A DNA stretch of 64,000 bases from Streptomyces aureus (GCF_000725495.1 NZ_KL647039.1:456604-520603); one strand, 5' to 3'; shown: positions 17,200 through 26,430, counted from the stretch's first letter. The notes: generated by a model from the letters alone, not told the origin. Numbers and translations are program-made.

Positions 17200-19158
17200 A
17201 TGGCCAGCACCGAGCCCGCCCCGCCGAGCCGCTTGCGGGCGTGGATGCTGGAAGGCCTCTCCGACATCAGCAAGAGCAAGGGCCGTCAGCTGCCGAAGCC
17301 GACCGAGCCCGCGCCCGCCCACAAGGGCCAGCGCTGGTGGCGCGTCATGTGCCTGACCGGCGTCGACTACTTCTCCACCCTCGGCTACCAGCCCGGCATC
17401 GCCGCACTCGCCGCCGGACTGCTGTCCCCCGTCGCGACCGTCGTCCTCGTCATCGTCACCCTCGCGGGCGCCCTGCCCGTCTACCGCCGGGTCGCCGAGG
17501 AAAGCCCCCACGGCGAGGGCTCCATCGCCATGCTGGAACGCCTGCTCTCCTTCTGGAAGGGCAAGCTGTTCGTCCTCACCCTCCTCGGCTTCGCCGCCAC
17601 CGACTTCCTGATCACCATCACCCTCTCGGCGGCCGACGCCTCCACCCACCTGGTGGAGAACCCCCATCTGAACAGCGCGCTGCACGACAAGCAGATGCTG
17701 ATCACCCTGTTCCTGGTGGCCCTGCTGGGGGCCGTCTTCCTCAAGGGCTTCCTGGAGGCGATCGGCGTCGCGGTGGTCCTGGTGGGCATCTACCTCGGGC
17801 TCAACGTCGTCGTCGCCGCCGCGGGAGTCTGGGAGGTCGCCACCCACGAGCACCTCGTCACCGACTGGACCACCGCGCTCACCGCCGAACACGGCAACGT
17901 CCTCGCCATGATCGGCGTCTCCCTGCTCGTCTTCCCGAAACTCGCCCTCGGCCTGTCCGGCTTCGAGACCGGAGTCGCGGTCATGCCCCACGTGGAGGGC
18001 GACCCGGCCGACACCGAGGAGAAGCCCGCCGGACGCATCCGCGGCGCCAAGAAGCTGCTGACCACCTCCGCCGTGATCATGAGCGTCTTCCTGATCGTCA
18101 CCAGCTTCATCACCACCGTGCTGATCCCCGAGAAGGAGTTCCAGCCGGGCGGCCAGGCCAACGGCCGCGCCCTCGCCTACCTCGCCCACGAATACCTCGG
18201 CAACGCCTTCGGCACGGTCTACGACGTCTCCACCATCTGCATCCTGTGGTTCGCCGGCGCCTCCGCCATGGCGGGACTGCTCAACCTCATGCCGCGCTAT
18301 CTCCCGCGCTACGGCATGGCCCCGCACTGGGCCCGGGCCGTCCGCCCCATGGTGATCGTCTTCATCCTGATCGCGTTCCTGGTCACCTGGATCTTCGACG
18401 CCGACGTCGACAAGCAGGGCGGCGCGTACGCCACCGGTGTCCTCGTCCTGATCAGCTCCGCCGCCATCGCCGTCACCATCGCCGCCCGCAAGGCCCGCCA
18501 GAAGCACTGGACCGTGCTCTTCGCGGTCATCTCCGCGGTCTTCCTCTACACGACCGTCGTCAACATCATCGAGCGCCCCGACGGTGTGAAGATCGGCGCC
18601 TGCTTCATCGCCGGCATCATCCTCGTCTCCCTGCTCTCCCGGCTCGCCCGCGCCTTCGAACTGCGGGTGACCAGCATGAGCATGGACGACATGGCCGAAC
18701 GGTTCGTCCGGGACATCGCCAGCCGGCGCATGCGCTTCGTCGCCAACGAACCCGACAAGCGCGACATCGCCGAGTACCGCGAGAAGATCGAGCAGATCCG
18801 CGCCGACCACGACCTCCCGGCCCACGAGGACTTCGTCTTCCTGGAGGTCACCGTCGGGGACCCCTCGGAGTTCGAGTCCGTCATGAACGTACGCGGCGAG
18901 GTGCTGCACGGCCGCTACCGCGTCCTGACCCTGGAGTCCGCCTCCATCCCCAACGCCCTGGCCGCCCTGCTCCTGCACGTCCGCGACACCACCGGCGGCA
19001 TCCCGCACATCTACTTCGAGTGGACCGAGGGCAACCCCTTCACCAACTTCCTGCGCTTCTTCCTCTTCGGGCAGGGCGAGGTCGCCCCCGTCACCCGGGA
19101 GGTCCTGCGCGAGGCCGAACCCGACCGGGCGCGACGGCCCAAGGTCCACGTCGGCTGA
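17200..19158 (+). CDS. APC family permease
   Basis: A 652-residue membrane protein with a 40-residue cytoplasmic N-terminus, about 11-12 helices (residues 50-490), and a 160-residue soluble C-terminal region from about residue 495. Segments such as [15 protein letters not shown] in helix 1 and [19 protein letters not shown] place it in the amino acid/polyamine/organocation superfamily. The substrate is not evident. The long C-terminal domain and the divergent arrangement with kdp hint at a K+-related or osmotic role, which is inference. Start ATG 17200 has a CAGGAGAG ribosome site. Confidence 0.88.
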   Translation: MASTEPAPPSRLRAWMLEGLSDISKSKGRQLPKPTEPAPAHKGQRWWRVMCLTGVDYFSTLGYQPGIAALAAGLLSPVATVVLVIVTLAGALPVYRRVAEESPHGEGSIAMLERLLSFWKGKLFVLTLLGFAATDFLITITLSAADASTHLVENPHLNSALHDKQMLITLFLVALLGAVFLKGFLEAIGVAVVLVGIYLGLNVVVAAAGVWEVATHEHLVTDWTTALTAEHGNVLAMIGVSLLVFPKLALGLSGFETGVAVMPHVEGDPADTEEKPAGRIRGAKKLLTTSAVIMSVFLIVTSFITTVLIPEKEFQPGGQANGRALAYLAHEYLGNAFGTVYDVSTICILWFAGASAMAGLLNLMPRYLPRYGMAPHWARAVRPMVIVFILIAFLVTWIFDADVDKQGGAYATGVLVLISSAAIAVTIAARKARQKHWTVLFAVISAVFLYTTVVNIIERPDGVKIGACFIAGIILVSLLSRLARAFELRVTSMSMDDMAERFVRDIASRRMRFVANEPDKRDIAEYREKIEQIRADHDLPAHEDFVFLEVTVGDPSEFESVMNVRGEVLHGRYRVLTLESASIPNALAALLLHVRDTTGGIPHIYFEWTEGNPFTNFLRFFLFGQGEVAPVTREVLREAEPDRARRPKVHVG

Positions 19159-19163
19159 GGCCC

Positions 19164-19226
19164 GACGGGTACCGGGTGAGCCCCGCCGGGTACCGAGTGA
19201 GCCCCGCCGGATGCCGGGTGAGCCCG
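19164..19226. repeat. Three tandem 21-bp repeats after the APC permease gene
   Basis: Three head-to-tail copies of a 21-bp unit (GCCGGGTACCGGGTGAGCCCC type) begin 5 bp after the stop codon, at 19164, 19185 and 19206, with one to three differences each. The spacer to the response regulator is otherwise unremarkable. Confidence 0.7.
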
Positions 19227-19415
19227 TCCCGGGCTCCGGCGGAGTCCGCCCCCGTGGCGGGTGAGGCCTCCCCGAGGCCGGGTGCGGCCCGTCCCAGGTG
19301 ACACGGCATCCGGGCACGTCCGACACACCGGAAAGGGGTAGGAGGCCGGTAAGAAGGCCCCTCCCGGACCCGCTCACCAGGTCGCACGCCGCCCACGGCT
19401 TGGCAGACTGGTCGC

Positions 19416-20141
19416 GTGCCCCAGAACGTACTGCTCGCCGAGGACGACCGCGCCATCCGCCATGCCCTGGAAAGGGCACTGACCCTGGAGGGCTACCAGG
19501 TGACGGCCGTGGCCGACGGGGTGGAGGCGCTGGCCCAGGCCCACCGCACCCCGCCGGACGTCCTCGTCCTCGACGTCATGATGCCCGGCATCGACGGCCT
19601 CCAGGTCTGCCGCGTGCTGCGCGCCGAGGGCGACCGCACCCCCATCCTGATGCTCACCGCGCTCGTCGAGACCGCCGACCGCATCGCCGGCCTCGACGCC
19701 GGCGCCGACGACTACGTCGTCAAGCCGTTCGATGTCGAGGAGGTCTTCGCCCGGCTGCGCGCCCTGCTGCGCCGCACCGGCAACGGCTCCTTCGACGAGG
19801 ACACGTCCACACCCGCGCCCCGCGAGCCCCAGACCTCCGGCGCGCAGATCTCCGCCGCCGGGCTGCGCATGGACATCCAGGCCCGCCGCGCCTGGCGCGG
19901 GCAGCGCGAGCTGGAACTGACCCGCACCGAGTTCGAGCTCCTCGAACTGCTCGTCCGCAACGCCGGCATCGTCCTCGACCACTCCACGATCTACGACCGG
20001 ATCTGGGGCTACGACTTCGGCCCCGGCTCCAAGAACCTCGCCGTCTACGTGGGCTACCTGCGGCGCAAGCTCGACGAGCCCGGCGCCCCCGCGCTGATCC
20101 ACACCGTGCGGGGCGTGGGGTACGTCCTGAGGGAGGACTGA
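19416..20141 (+). CDS. OmpR/PhoB-family response regulator
   Basis: A 241-residue two-component regulator: receiver domain with phospho-acceptor Asp53 (VLDVMMPG), Thr81 and Lys103 (VVKPF), then a winged-helix domain (LTRTEFELLELLVRN, IYDRIWGYDFG, YVGYLRRKL). It resembles the MprA/MtrA group. The GTG at 19416 has no ribosome site; a -10-like CAGACT lies at 19404-19409, 6 nt upstream, so the message is probably leaderless. It is followed immediately by its kinase gene. The targets are unknown; proximity to kdp is suggestive only. Confidence 0.92.
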   Translation: MPQNVLLAEDDRAIRHALERALTLEGYQVTAVADGVEALAQAHRTPPDVLVLDVMMPGIDGLQVCRVLRAEGDRTPILMLTALVETADRIAGLDAGADDYVVKPFDVEEVFARLRALLRRTGNGSFDEDTSTPAPREPQTSGAQISAAGLRMDIQARRAWRGQRELELTRTEFELLELLVRNAGIVLDHSTIYDRIWGYDFGPGSKNLAVYVGYLRRKLDEPGAPALIHTVRGVGYVLRED

Positions 20142-21665
20142 GTGCGACGACGGCTGCGGCAGGTGTCCTCCCTGCGGGCCACCTTCACCGTGTCCTTCGC
20201 GGCCGTCGCCGCCGTCGTCACGGTCCTGGTCGGGTTCCTCAGCTACGACGCCGCCGCACGGCTGGTACGGGTCGACCAGCAGACCGTCTTCGCCGAGGTC
20301 GTGCAGGACCTGCGCGACCAGGTCCGCGAGCACTCGCTGCACACGAGCGACTTCGCCTCCTCCGACCCCGACCACGACGGGCCCCTCGACGACATCATCC
20401 GGCCCAGCCGCACCGACGTGCAGGTCCTCGGGCCCGGCGGCGTGATCGTCGACCACGGTGTCCCGCCCCTGCCCGTCGACAGCCACGACCGCGCCGTCGC
20501 CGACCACGACCGGGCCGGCGGGCTCGTCCAGCACAAGGACGTCGACGTCGCCGGCGACCGCTACCGGCTCGCCACCGTCTCGCTCGGCGGCGGACGCGGC
20601 GCCGTCCAGGTCGCCCAGCAGTTCAGCGACACCGAGGACCTGCTCCGGGAGCTCCAGCAGCGGACCGTCCTGCTCGTCGGGGCCGTCGTGATCGCCGCGG
20701 GGCTGTTCGGCTGGTGGCTGGCCCGGCGCATCACCCGGCGCCTGGTGCGGCTCGCCGGGGCCGCGGAGGACGTCGCCCGCACCGGTCGCCTCGGCATCCA
20801 GGTGCCGGTCACCGGACACGACGAGGTCGCCCGGCTCGGCCGGTCCTTCGACCGGATGCTCGGCCGGCTCGCCCAGTCCGAGGAGGACCAGCGCCGGCTC
20901 GTCCAGGACGCGGGACACGAGCTCCGTACGCCGCTGACCTCCCTGCGCACGAACATCTCCATGCTCCGCCGGATCGACGAACTGCCGCCCGACGCCCGTG
21001 AGGAACTCGTCGCCGACCTGGCGCTGGAGTCGCGGGAGCTGACCGACCTCGTCAACGAGCTCGTCGCCCTCGCGGCCGGGCAGTCGGACACCGAGCCCGT
21101 GCGGCGGCTGGACCTCGCCGAGCTGGCCGAGGACGTGGCGATCACCGCGCGGCGGCGCACCGGGCGGGACGTGTCCGTCCGGGTCGCGGGGGACACCACG
21201 GTCGACGGGCGGCCGAGCGCGTTGCAGCGGGCGGTGTCGAATCTGGTGGAGAACGCGGCGAAGTTCGACCGGGGCGGGACGGAGCCGATCGAGATCCGGG
21301 TGACGGGGCCCCGCCCGGCCCCACCCCACACCGACACGATCAGCGCGCCCGGCCCGGCGCCGTCCCCGTCCCCGGGCTCCGCCGACTCCACCGGTTCGGA
21401 CGGGTCATTCGCCGGGCGTCACGGGGCTCCCGTACCGGTACGGGTCGAGGTGCTCGACCGTGGTCCCGGGATCGGTGACGAGGATCTGGTGCGGGTCTTC
21501 GACCGCTTCTACCGGGCGGCCGACGCGCGCAGCCTGCCCGGCTCGGGCCTCGGTCTGTCGATCGTCCGCGAGGTCTCCGCGGCCCACGGGGGCACGCCGT
21601 TCGCCTACCCGCGAAGGGGCGGCGGAACGGTGATCGGCTTCACGGTGGAGGCCGCCGCGCACTGA
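20142..21665 (+). CDS. Sensor histidine kinase (MprB-like)
   Basis: The kinase partner of the preceding regulator; its GTG directly follows the regulator stop codon. The 507-residue protein has helix 1 at residues 12-32, an extracytoplasmic sensor of about 150 residues, helix 2 near residue 180-198, HAMP, a HisKA domain with the H-box DAGHELRTPLTSL (His about 259), and a HATPase_c domain with NLVENAAKF, DRGPGIGDED and GSGLGLSIVREV. A Pro/Ser/Gly-rich insert of about 35 residues interrupts the ATPase domain after the N-box. The signal sensed is unknown. Confidence 0.92.
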   Translation: MRRRLRQVSSLRATFTVSFAAVAAVVTVLVGFLSYDAAARLVRVDQQTVFAEVVQDLRDQVREHSLHTSDFASSDPDHDGPLDDIIRPSRTDVQVLGPGGVIVDHGVPPLPVDSHDRAVADHDRAGGLVQHKDVDVAGDRYRLATVSLGGGRGAVQVAQQFSDTEDLLRELQQRTVLLVGAVVIAAGLFGWWLARRITRRLVRLAGAAEDVARTGRLGIQVPVTGHDEVARLGRSFDRMLGRLAQSEEDQRRLVQDAGHELRTPLTSLRTNISMLRRIDELPPDAREELVADLALESRELTDLVNELVALAAGQSDTEPVRRLDLAELAEDVAITARRRTGRDVSVRVAGDTTVDGRPSALQRAVSNLVENAAKFDRGGTEPIEIRVTGPRPAPPHTDTISAPGPAPSPSPGSADSTGSDGSFAGRHGAPVPVRVEVLDRGPGIGDEDLVRVFDRFYRAADARSLPGSGLGLSIVREVSAAHGGTPFAYPRRGGGTVIGFTVEAAAH

Positions 21666-21667
21666 CG

Positions 21668-22068
21668 GTCCGGTGGGCGGGTCGGGGCCGTGCCGGTGCA
21701 TCAGCCCGTCGCCGGAGGCGGAGCGCCGACGGTCCGGTGGGTGGGTCGGGGCCGTGCCGGTGCATCAGCCCGTCGCCGTTGGACAGGGATGTGGACGTTA
21801 GTGGCGACGGGCATCGATGTACCGGCACGGCCCCTCACGCCGAATCCCGGCTGCGGGTGCGTGGTGGCTTGTGTGAGATCCAGTTCCGGCGCGGGAACTG
21901 AGATCCAGTTCCGGCGCGGGAACGTTCCAGCCCCGCCCGGGAAAATTCAGCCCCCCCCCGGCGCGCCTACCAGCCCCGGCCCGGGAAAATTCAGCCCCTC
22001 CGGCGTTTGAGGAGCGGGGTCTGGGGCGGAGCCCCAGGTACGGGAAGGGTAGGGGCGGAGGGGGCGAA
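21668..22068 (+). repeat. Composite intergenic repeat, copy A (with a duplicated arm)
   Basis: Module I is an imperfect inverted repeat: arm 21748-21777 (GGGGCCGTGCCGGTGCATCA...) pairs with 21803-21834, around a 25-nt loop. An extra copy of its left part precedes it at 21668-21714. After a linker with CTGCGGGTGCGT comes module II (21990-22068), beginning TTCAGCCCCTCCGGCGTTTG and ending GGGGGCGAA. Other copies are at 27422-27826 (reversed) and 52933-53171. It sits between convergent genes and may act as a terminator here. Confidence 0.85.
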
Positions 22069-22078
22069 GAAACAGCTG

Positions 22079-22789
22079 TTACGGGCGCAGCGCCGCCAGC
22101 TGTTCCTCGAACGGGACCACATGGAACCCGTCCGCCCGCCCAGCGATGGGCTGGTCCGGCCGCCCGGCAACGGGCTGAGCTGCCTGCCCGGCGATGGGCC
22201 GGTCCGCTCGGCCGGCAGCGGGCTGGGCCGGGACCGCCGCCTCGGGGGCGGAGGAGGACACCGGAGCCGCGACCGGCGCCGGCAGCAGTGCCGCCAGCTC
22301 CCCCGCAGCCCGATCGACCCGCTCGGCCAGCCCCTCCGCACCCCAGTCCTCCGAAGCCGCGTACACCCCGGTCGGCACGACCACAGCCCGCAGATAGGCG
22401 AACAACGGCCGCACCGCGTGCTCGAGGACCAGCGAGTGCCGCCCACTCCCCCCGGTGGCCGCGATCAGCACGGGCTTGCCCGCCAGCACACCCTGGTCGA
22501 GCACGTCGAAGAACGACTTGAACAGCCCGCTGTACGAAGCGGAGAAGACCGGCGTGACGACGATCAGACCGTCCGCGGACGTCACGTCGTCGATCGCGGC
22601 GGACAGGGCGGGACCGGGGAAACCGTTGGTCAGGTTGTGCGCGATCTCGACCGCGAGGTCGCGCAGTTCGACGACCCGGACGTCCACCGAGCCGCCCGCC
22701 CGGCCGGCGGTCGCGGCCGCCAGCCGGTCACCCAGCAGCCGTGTGGACGACGGAACACTCAGCCCCGCCGAGACGACGACGAGCTTCAT
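22079..22789 (-). CDS. NADPH-dependent FMN reductase (CE1759 family)
   Basis: Reduces FMN for the neighbouring flavin-dependent oxygenase. The 236-residue protein has a flavodoxin-like fold with the phosphate loop near SVPSSTR and the segments TPVFSASYSGLFKSFFDVLD and AATGGSGRHSLVLEHAVRPL. Residues about 185-215 carry three and a half copies of an 8-residue repeat, AG(R/Q)xxxP(I/V), encoded by 24-bp tandem repeats. This is an insertion relative to the usual family length of about 200. The ATG overlaps the stop of the upstream monooxygenase gene (ATGA). Confidence 0.87.
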   Translation of the reverse strand: MKLVVVSAGLSVPSSTRLLGDRLAAATAGRAGGSVDVRVVELRDLAVEIAHNLTNGFPGPALSAAIDDVTSADGLIVVTPVFSASYSGLFKSFFDVLDQGVLAGKPVLIAATGGSGRHSLVLEHAVRPLFAYLRAVVVPTGVYAASEDWGAEGLAERVDRAAGELAALLPAPVAAPVSSSAPEAAVPAQPAAGRADRPIAGQAAQPVAGRPDQPIAGRADGFHVVPFEEQLAALRP

Positions 22790-23877
22790 ACCCGGCTCAC
22801 CTCTTCCTTGGCCGCGGCCACCCGCGCCGCGTGGGTCGGCGCGTCCGGCACATCGGCCGGACGGTTCTTGGCGAACTCCTCGCGCAGCACGGGCACGACC
22901 TGCTCGCCGAGGAGGTCGAGCTGCTCCAGGACGGTCTTGAGGGGCAGGCCCGCGTGGTCCATCAGGAACAGCTGGCGCTGGTAGTCACCGGCGTACTCGC
23001 GGAACGCCAGCGTCTTCTCGATGACCTGCTGCGGCGAGCCGACGGTCAGCGGCGTCTGCTCGGTGAACTCCTCCAGCGACGGCCCGTGCCCGTACACCGG
23101 CGCGTTGTCGAAGTACGGCCTGAACTCCCGTACCGCGTCCTGCGAGTTGGCCCGCATGAACACCTGGCCGCCGAGCCCGACGATCGCCTGCTCGGCCGTG
23201 CCGTGCCCGTAGTGCGCGTACCGCTCGCGGTAGAGCTCGATCATCTTCTTGGTGTGGTCCGCGGGCCAGAAGATGTTGTTGTGGAAGAAGCCGTCGCCGT
23301 AGTACGCGGCCTGTTCGGCGATCTCGGGCGAGCGGATGGAGCCGTGCCAGACGAAGGGCGCGACACCGTCCAGCGGGCGCGGGGTGGAGGTGAACGACTG
23401 CAGCGGCGTACGGAACTTGCCCTCCCACGTCACCACGTCCTCGCGCCACAGACGGTGCAGCAGCGCGTAGTTCTCGACGGCGAGGTTGATGCCCTGGCGG
23501 ATGTCCTGCCCGAACCAGGGGTAGACCGGGCCGGTGTTGCCGCGGCCCATCATCAGATCGACCCGGCCGTCCGCGAGGTGCTGGAGCATCGCGTAGTCCT
23601 CGGCGATCTTCACCGGGTCGTTGGTGGTGATCAGCGTGGTGGACGTGGACAGCACGAGCTTCTCGGTGCGCGCCGCGATGTAGCCGAGCATCGTCGTCGG
23701 TGACGACGGCACGAACGGCGGGTTGTGGTGCTCGCCGGTCGCGAAGACGTCGAGTCCGACCTCCTCGGCCTTCAGCGCGATGGCGACCATGGCCTTGATG
23801 CGCTCGCGCTCGGTCGGCTCCCGTCCCGTGGTGGGGTCCGGTGTCACATCGCCGACGCTGAAGATCCCGAACTGCAT
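22786..23877 (-). CDS. LLM class flavin-dependent oxidoreductase (CE1758 family)
   Basis: A 363-residue luciferase-like, FMNH2-dependent monooxygenase. It has the N-terminal strand MQFGIFSVGDV, a conserved active-site region EVGLDVFATGEHHNPPFVPS and the FMN-site segments typical of the family. It is translationally coupled to the FMN reductase, which presumably supplies reduced flavin. The substrate is unknown. The promoter carries an operator-like palindrome over its -10 box, and an MFS exporter gene lies divergently, which suggests a catabolic or detoxification module. Confidence 0.88.
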   Translation of the reverse strand: MQFGIFSVGDVTPDPTTGREPTERERIKAMVAIALKAEEVGLDVFATGEHHNPPFVPSSPTTMLGYIAARTEKLVLSTSTTLITTNDPVKIAEDYAMLQHLADGRVDLMMGRGNTGPVYPWFGQDIRQGINLAVENYALLHRLWREDVVTWEGKFRTPLQSFTSTPRPLDGVAPFVWHGSIRSPEIAEQAAYYGDGFFHNNIFWPADHTKKMIELYRERYAHYGHGTAEQAIVGLGGQVFMRANSQDAVREFRPYFDNAPVYGHGPSLEEFTEQTPLTVGSPQQVIEKTLAFREYAGDYQRQLFLMDHAGLPLKTVLEQLDLLGEQVVPVLREEFAKNRPADVPDAPTHAARVAAAKEEVSRV

Positions 23878-23897
23878 GGTCGCTCACCCTCCAAGTT

Positions 23898-23915
23898 GTT
23901 GACGCTTCAACTATA
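23898..23915 (-). promoter_or_regulatory. -10 box and overlapping inverted repeat of the monooxygenase operon
   Basis: On the minus strand TATAGT (23910-23915) is a good -10 hexamer. The inverted repeat GTTGA-N4-TCAAC (23898-23911) overlaps its downstream end, as expected for a repressor that blocks polymerase. The -35 is weak. MarR or TetR-type control is possible but unassigned. Confidence 0.5.
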
Positions 23916-24005
23916 CCCTCGAACCACCACCCCGCCCCAGGTATTCCATCGCCGGCCTCCAGCCGTAATCCCGCTTGACCCCGCCGCGGCCCATGCCTCA
24001 CATTT

Positions 24006-24022
24006 ATCTGCGTGACGCAGAT
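24006..24022 (+). promoter_or_regulatory. 17-bp perfect palindrome over the MFS gene start codon
   Basis: ATCTGCGTGACGCAGAT is a perfect inverted repeat (8-bp arms, central G). The gene's GTG start (24012-24014) lies inside it, and a related TGCATGACGCA follows at 24026-24036. A -35-like TTGACC (23975-23980) and an AT-richer TCACATTTAT upstream suggest a start of transcription at or near the GTG, so a bound repressor would cover the initiation site. Confidence 0.55.
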
Positions 24023-25436
24023 ACTGCATGACGCAAATGAAAAGACGGAGCACCCCTCCGCCCGCGCCCGCTGGGCGATCCTCGGTGTCGTCCTCGCCGC
24101 CGACGTCCTCGACCTCCTCGACGGCACCATCACCAACATCGCCGCCCCGACCATCGCCCACGACCTCGGCGGCGGCACCGCCCTCATCCAGTGGCTCGGC
24201 GCCTCCTACGCCCTCGCGCTCGGCGTCCTGCTCGTCCTCGGCGGACGGCTCGGCGACAGGTACGGCCGCCGCCGGCTCTTCCTGACCGGCCTCGCCGGCT
24301 TCACCGCCGCGTCCCTCGCCTGCGGCCTCGCGCCGACCCCGGGCACCCTCGTCGCCGCCCGGCTCGTCCAGGGCGCGTTCGGCGCGCTCGTCATCCCCCA
24401 GGGCTTCGGCATCCTCGGCGCGACCTGGCCCCGCGACCAGATCGGCAAGGCCTACAGCCTCTTCGGGCCGGTGATGGGCCTGTCCGCCGTCGGCGGCCCC
24501 GTCCTCGCCGGGTTCATCGTCGACGCCGACCTCGCCGGCCTCGGCTGGCGCCCGATGTTCCTGATCAACCTCGCCCTCGGCGGCGCCGCACTCCTCGCCG
24601 CCGCCCGCCTGCTCCCCCACGACACCGGCGACCGCGGGACCACGGTCGACATCCCCGGCTCCGCCCTTCTCGGCGCCACCATGCTCGCCCTGCTCAGCGG
24701 CCTCATCGAGGGCTCGGCCCACGGCTGGAACGCGGTCCCCGTCCTCCTCCTGCTCGCCGGACTCGCGCTCTTCGCCGCGTTCTGCCACCGCCAGCGCACC
24801 GCCCCCAGCCCCCTGATCCGGCCCTCCCTCCTGCACAACCGCGGCTTCACCTCGGGACTGCTCCTCGGCATCGTCTTCTTCGCCGCGGTCGCCGGACTCC
24901 TCTACGTCGTCTCCCTCTTCCTCCAGCAGGGCCTCGGCCGCTCCCCCGCGTCCGCCGCGCTCGCCCTGACCCCCCTGTCCGCCGGCATCGTCATCGCCTC
25001 GATCGCCTGTTACCGCCTGATCGCCCGCCTGGGCCGCCGCCTCGTCCTCATCGGCTTCCTCGTCACCCTCGCCGGAACCGTCCACCTGCTCGCCCTGGTC
25101 ACCGTCTCCGGCACGGACACCGGCGGCTGGGCCCTGGTCCCGCCGCTGCTCGTCATCGGCCTCGGCATGGGCGCCTGCTTCGGCTCGCTCTACGACGTCA
25201 CCATCGGCGACATCGCCCCCGAGGAGGCCGGCAGCGCGGGCGGCTCGCTCGGCGCGGTCCAGCAGCTCGCGAACGCCGTCGGAGCGGCCGCCGTCACCAC
25301 CGTCTACTTCCACACCGGCGGGGACGGGGCCCGCCCCGCCGGCGTGAGCCTCACCGTCGTCGCCGCCGTCACCCTCCTGTGCTGCCCCCTCGTACGCCTG
25401 CTCCCGCTCAAGGCACCGGACCAGCACCACCAGTGA
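24012..25436 (+). CDS. MFS transporter, DHA2-type drug:H+ antiporter
   Basis: A 474-residue permease with about 14 membrane helices. Markers are the antiporter motif A GGRLGDRYGRRR between helices 2 and 3, and the motif C-like region GPVMGLSAVGGPVLAG in helix 5. The length and 14-helix layout fit the EmrB/QacA (DHA2) group, usually exporters of hydrophobic compounds. The GTG at 24012 has no ribosome site, so initiation is probably leaderless, and it is overlain by a palindrome. It is divergent from the FMN reductase/monooxygenase operon. Confidence 0.88.
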   Translation: MTQILHDANEKTEHPSARARWAILGVVLAADVLDLLDGTITNIAAPTIAHDLGGGTALIQWLGASYALALGVLLVLGGRLGDRYGRRRLFLTGLAGFTAASLACGLAPTPGTLVAARLVQGAFGALVIPQGFGILGATWPRDQIGKAYSLFGPVMGLSAVGGPVLAGFIVDADLAGLGWRPMFLINLALGGAALLAAARLLPHDTGDRGTTVDIPGSALLGATMLALLSGLIEGSAHGWNAVPVLLLLAGLALFAAFCHRQRTAPSPLIRPSLLHNRGFTSGLLLGIVFFAAVAGLLYVVSLFLQQGLGRSPASAALALTPLSAGIVIASIACYRLIARLGRRLVLIGFLVTLAGTVHLLALVTVSGTDTGGWALVPPLLVIGLGMGACFGSLYDVTIGDIAPEEAGSAGGSLGAVQQLANAVGAAAVTTVYFHTGGDGARPAGVSLTVVAAVTLLCCPLVRLLPLKAPDQHHQ

Positions 25437-25439
25437 CCG

Positions 25440-26330
25440 CTACGGCACGAGGACCAGCCGGCCCCGCAGCCCGCCCTCCGCGAGCCGCGCATGCGCCTTC
25501 ACGGCCTCGTCGAGCGCGTACGTCCCGGCCACCCGCGTCGTCAGCACCCCCTCGTCGACGAGCGCCACGAGCTCCGCGAGCCGGGCCCCGTCGGCGGCGA
25601 CCTCCACGGCGCCGGTCCGCACCCCGCGCACGGACTCCGGCTGGGCCCCGGGGATGACACCCAGGAAGACGCCCCCGTCCCGCACCCACTCCAGGGCGTC
25701 GGCACCCAGGATCGCCGCGTCCAGGACCGCGTCCACACTGCCCGGGGCCACCCCGTCCGACACGAACCGCTCCGCCCCCAGGGACCGCACGAACTCCTCG
25801 TCGTCCTCCCGGGCCAGCCCGATCACCCTCACCCCGAGCCGGGAGGCGAGCTGCACGGCGTACCCGCCGACCGCGCCCGCCGCCCCGGTCACGAGCAGAC
25901 TCTGCCCCGGCTCCAGCGCCAGCCGGTCCAGCGCCTGGGCCGCGGTCAGAGCGTTGAGCGGCAGGCTCGCCGCGTGCGCCGCGTCGACCGAACGGGGCGC
26001 CACGGCCACCGCGTCCGCGTCGACGACCACCTGGTCGGCGTGCGTACCGAGGTCCTTGGCGGTCCCGTACGCCAGCGCCACCACCTCGTCACCGACGTTC
26101 CACCCCGAGGCGACCCCCACCGCGTCCACGACCCCGGCCACGTCCCAGCCGAGCCCCAGCCGCTTCCCCGCGCCCCCGAAGACACCGGCGCGCACCCCGG
26201 CGTCCACGGGGTTCACCGCCGCTGCCGTCACCCTGATCCGCACCTGCCGCGCCCCCGGCTCCGGCAGGGCGACCTCGCCGATCTCGACGGCTTCCGGACC
26301 ACCGAACGACGTCACGACCGCTGCACGCAT
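25440..26330 (-). CDS. NADP-dependent quinone-oxidoreductase-like enzyme (MDR, zinc-free)
   Basis: A 296-residue medium-chain dehydrogenase/reductase of the quinone oxidoreductase type. It has an N-terminal GroES-like domain (RVTAAAVNPVDAGVRAG), no zinc-binding cysteine cluster, and a Rossmann domain with LLVTGAAGAVGGYAVQLA. It ends 4 bp from the convergent MFS gene stop. A divergent HxlR-family regulator gene with operator-like palindromes in the shared spacer implies local control, as is common for HxlR/oxidoreductase pairs that respond to quinones or electrophiles. Confidence 0.87.
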   Translation of the reverse strand: MRAAVVTSFGGPEAVEIGEVALPEPGARQVRIRVTAAAVNPVDAGVRAGVFGGAGKRLGLGWDVAGVVDAVGVASGWNVGDEVVALAYGTAKDLGTHADQVVVDADAVAVAPRSVDAAHAASLPLNALTAAQALDRLALEPGQSLLVTGAAGAVGGYAVQLASRLGVRVIGLAREDDEEFVRSLGAERFVSDGVAPGSVDAVLDAAILGADALEWVRDGGVFLGVIPGAQPESVRGVRTGAVEVAADGARLAELVALVDEGVLTTRVAGTYALDEAVKAHARLAEGGLRGRLVLVP

Positions 26331-26395
26331 CCCAGCTCACCCCATCTGTAGGTCATCCGCGGGTCTCTCACCCGCCACAACAACCCTAGGAAGAG

Positions 26396-26430
26396 CTACT
26401 ATCCATTGGTAAGTAGGCACCTGAAGGTGC
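26396..26430. promoter_or_regulatory. Two adjacent palindromes between oxidoreductase and HxlR genes
   Basis: An imperfect palindrome with arms CTACT and AGTAG spans 26396-26416 and includes GTAAGTAG, the core seen in many HxlR operators. A perfect GCACCT-GA-AGGTGC follows at 26417-26430. Both lie in the divergent promoter region just upstream of the regulator's GGAGG ribosome site, so autoregulation plus control of the oxidoreductase is likely. Confidence 0.55.

Noticed and set aside
12000..21700. A KdpD/KdpE system for the kdp operon
   Set aside because: The two-component pair at 19416-21665 lacks the KdpD sensor domains (Usp and four-helix DUF4118 region); its kinase has the two-helix, HAMP layout of the MprB group.
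21668..22068. The composite repeats as a CRISPR array
   Set aside because: The units are inverted-repeat modules that differ in spacing and are dispersed, not regularly spaced identical repeats with unique spacers, and no cas genes are present.
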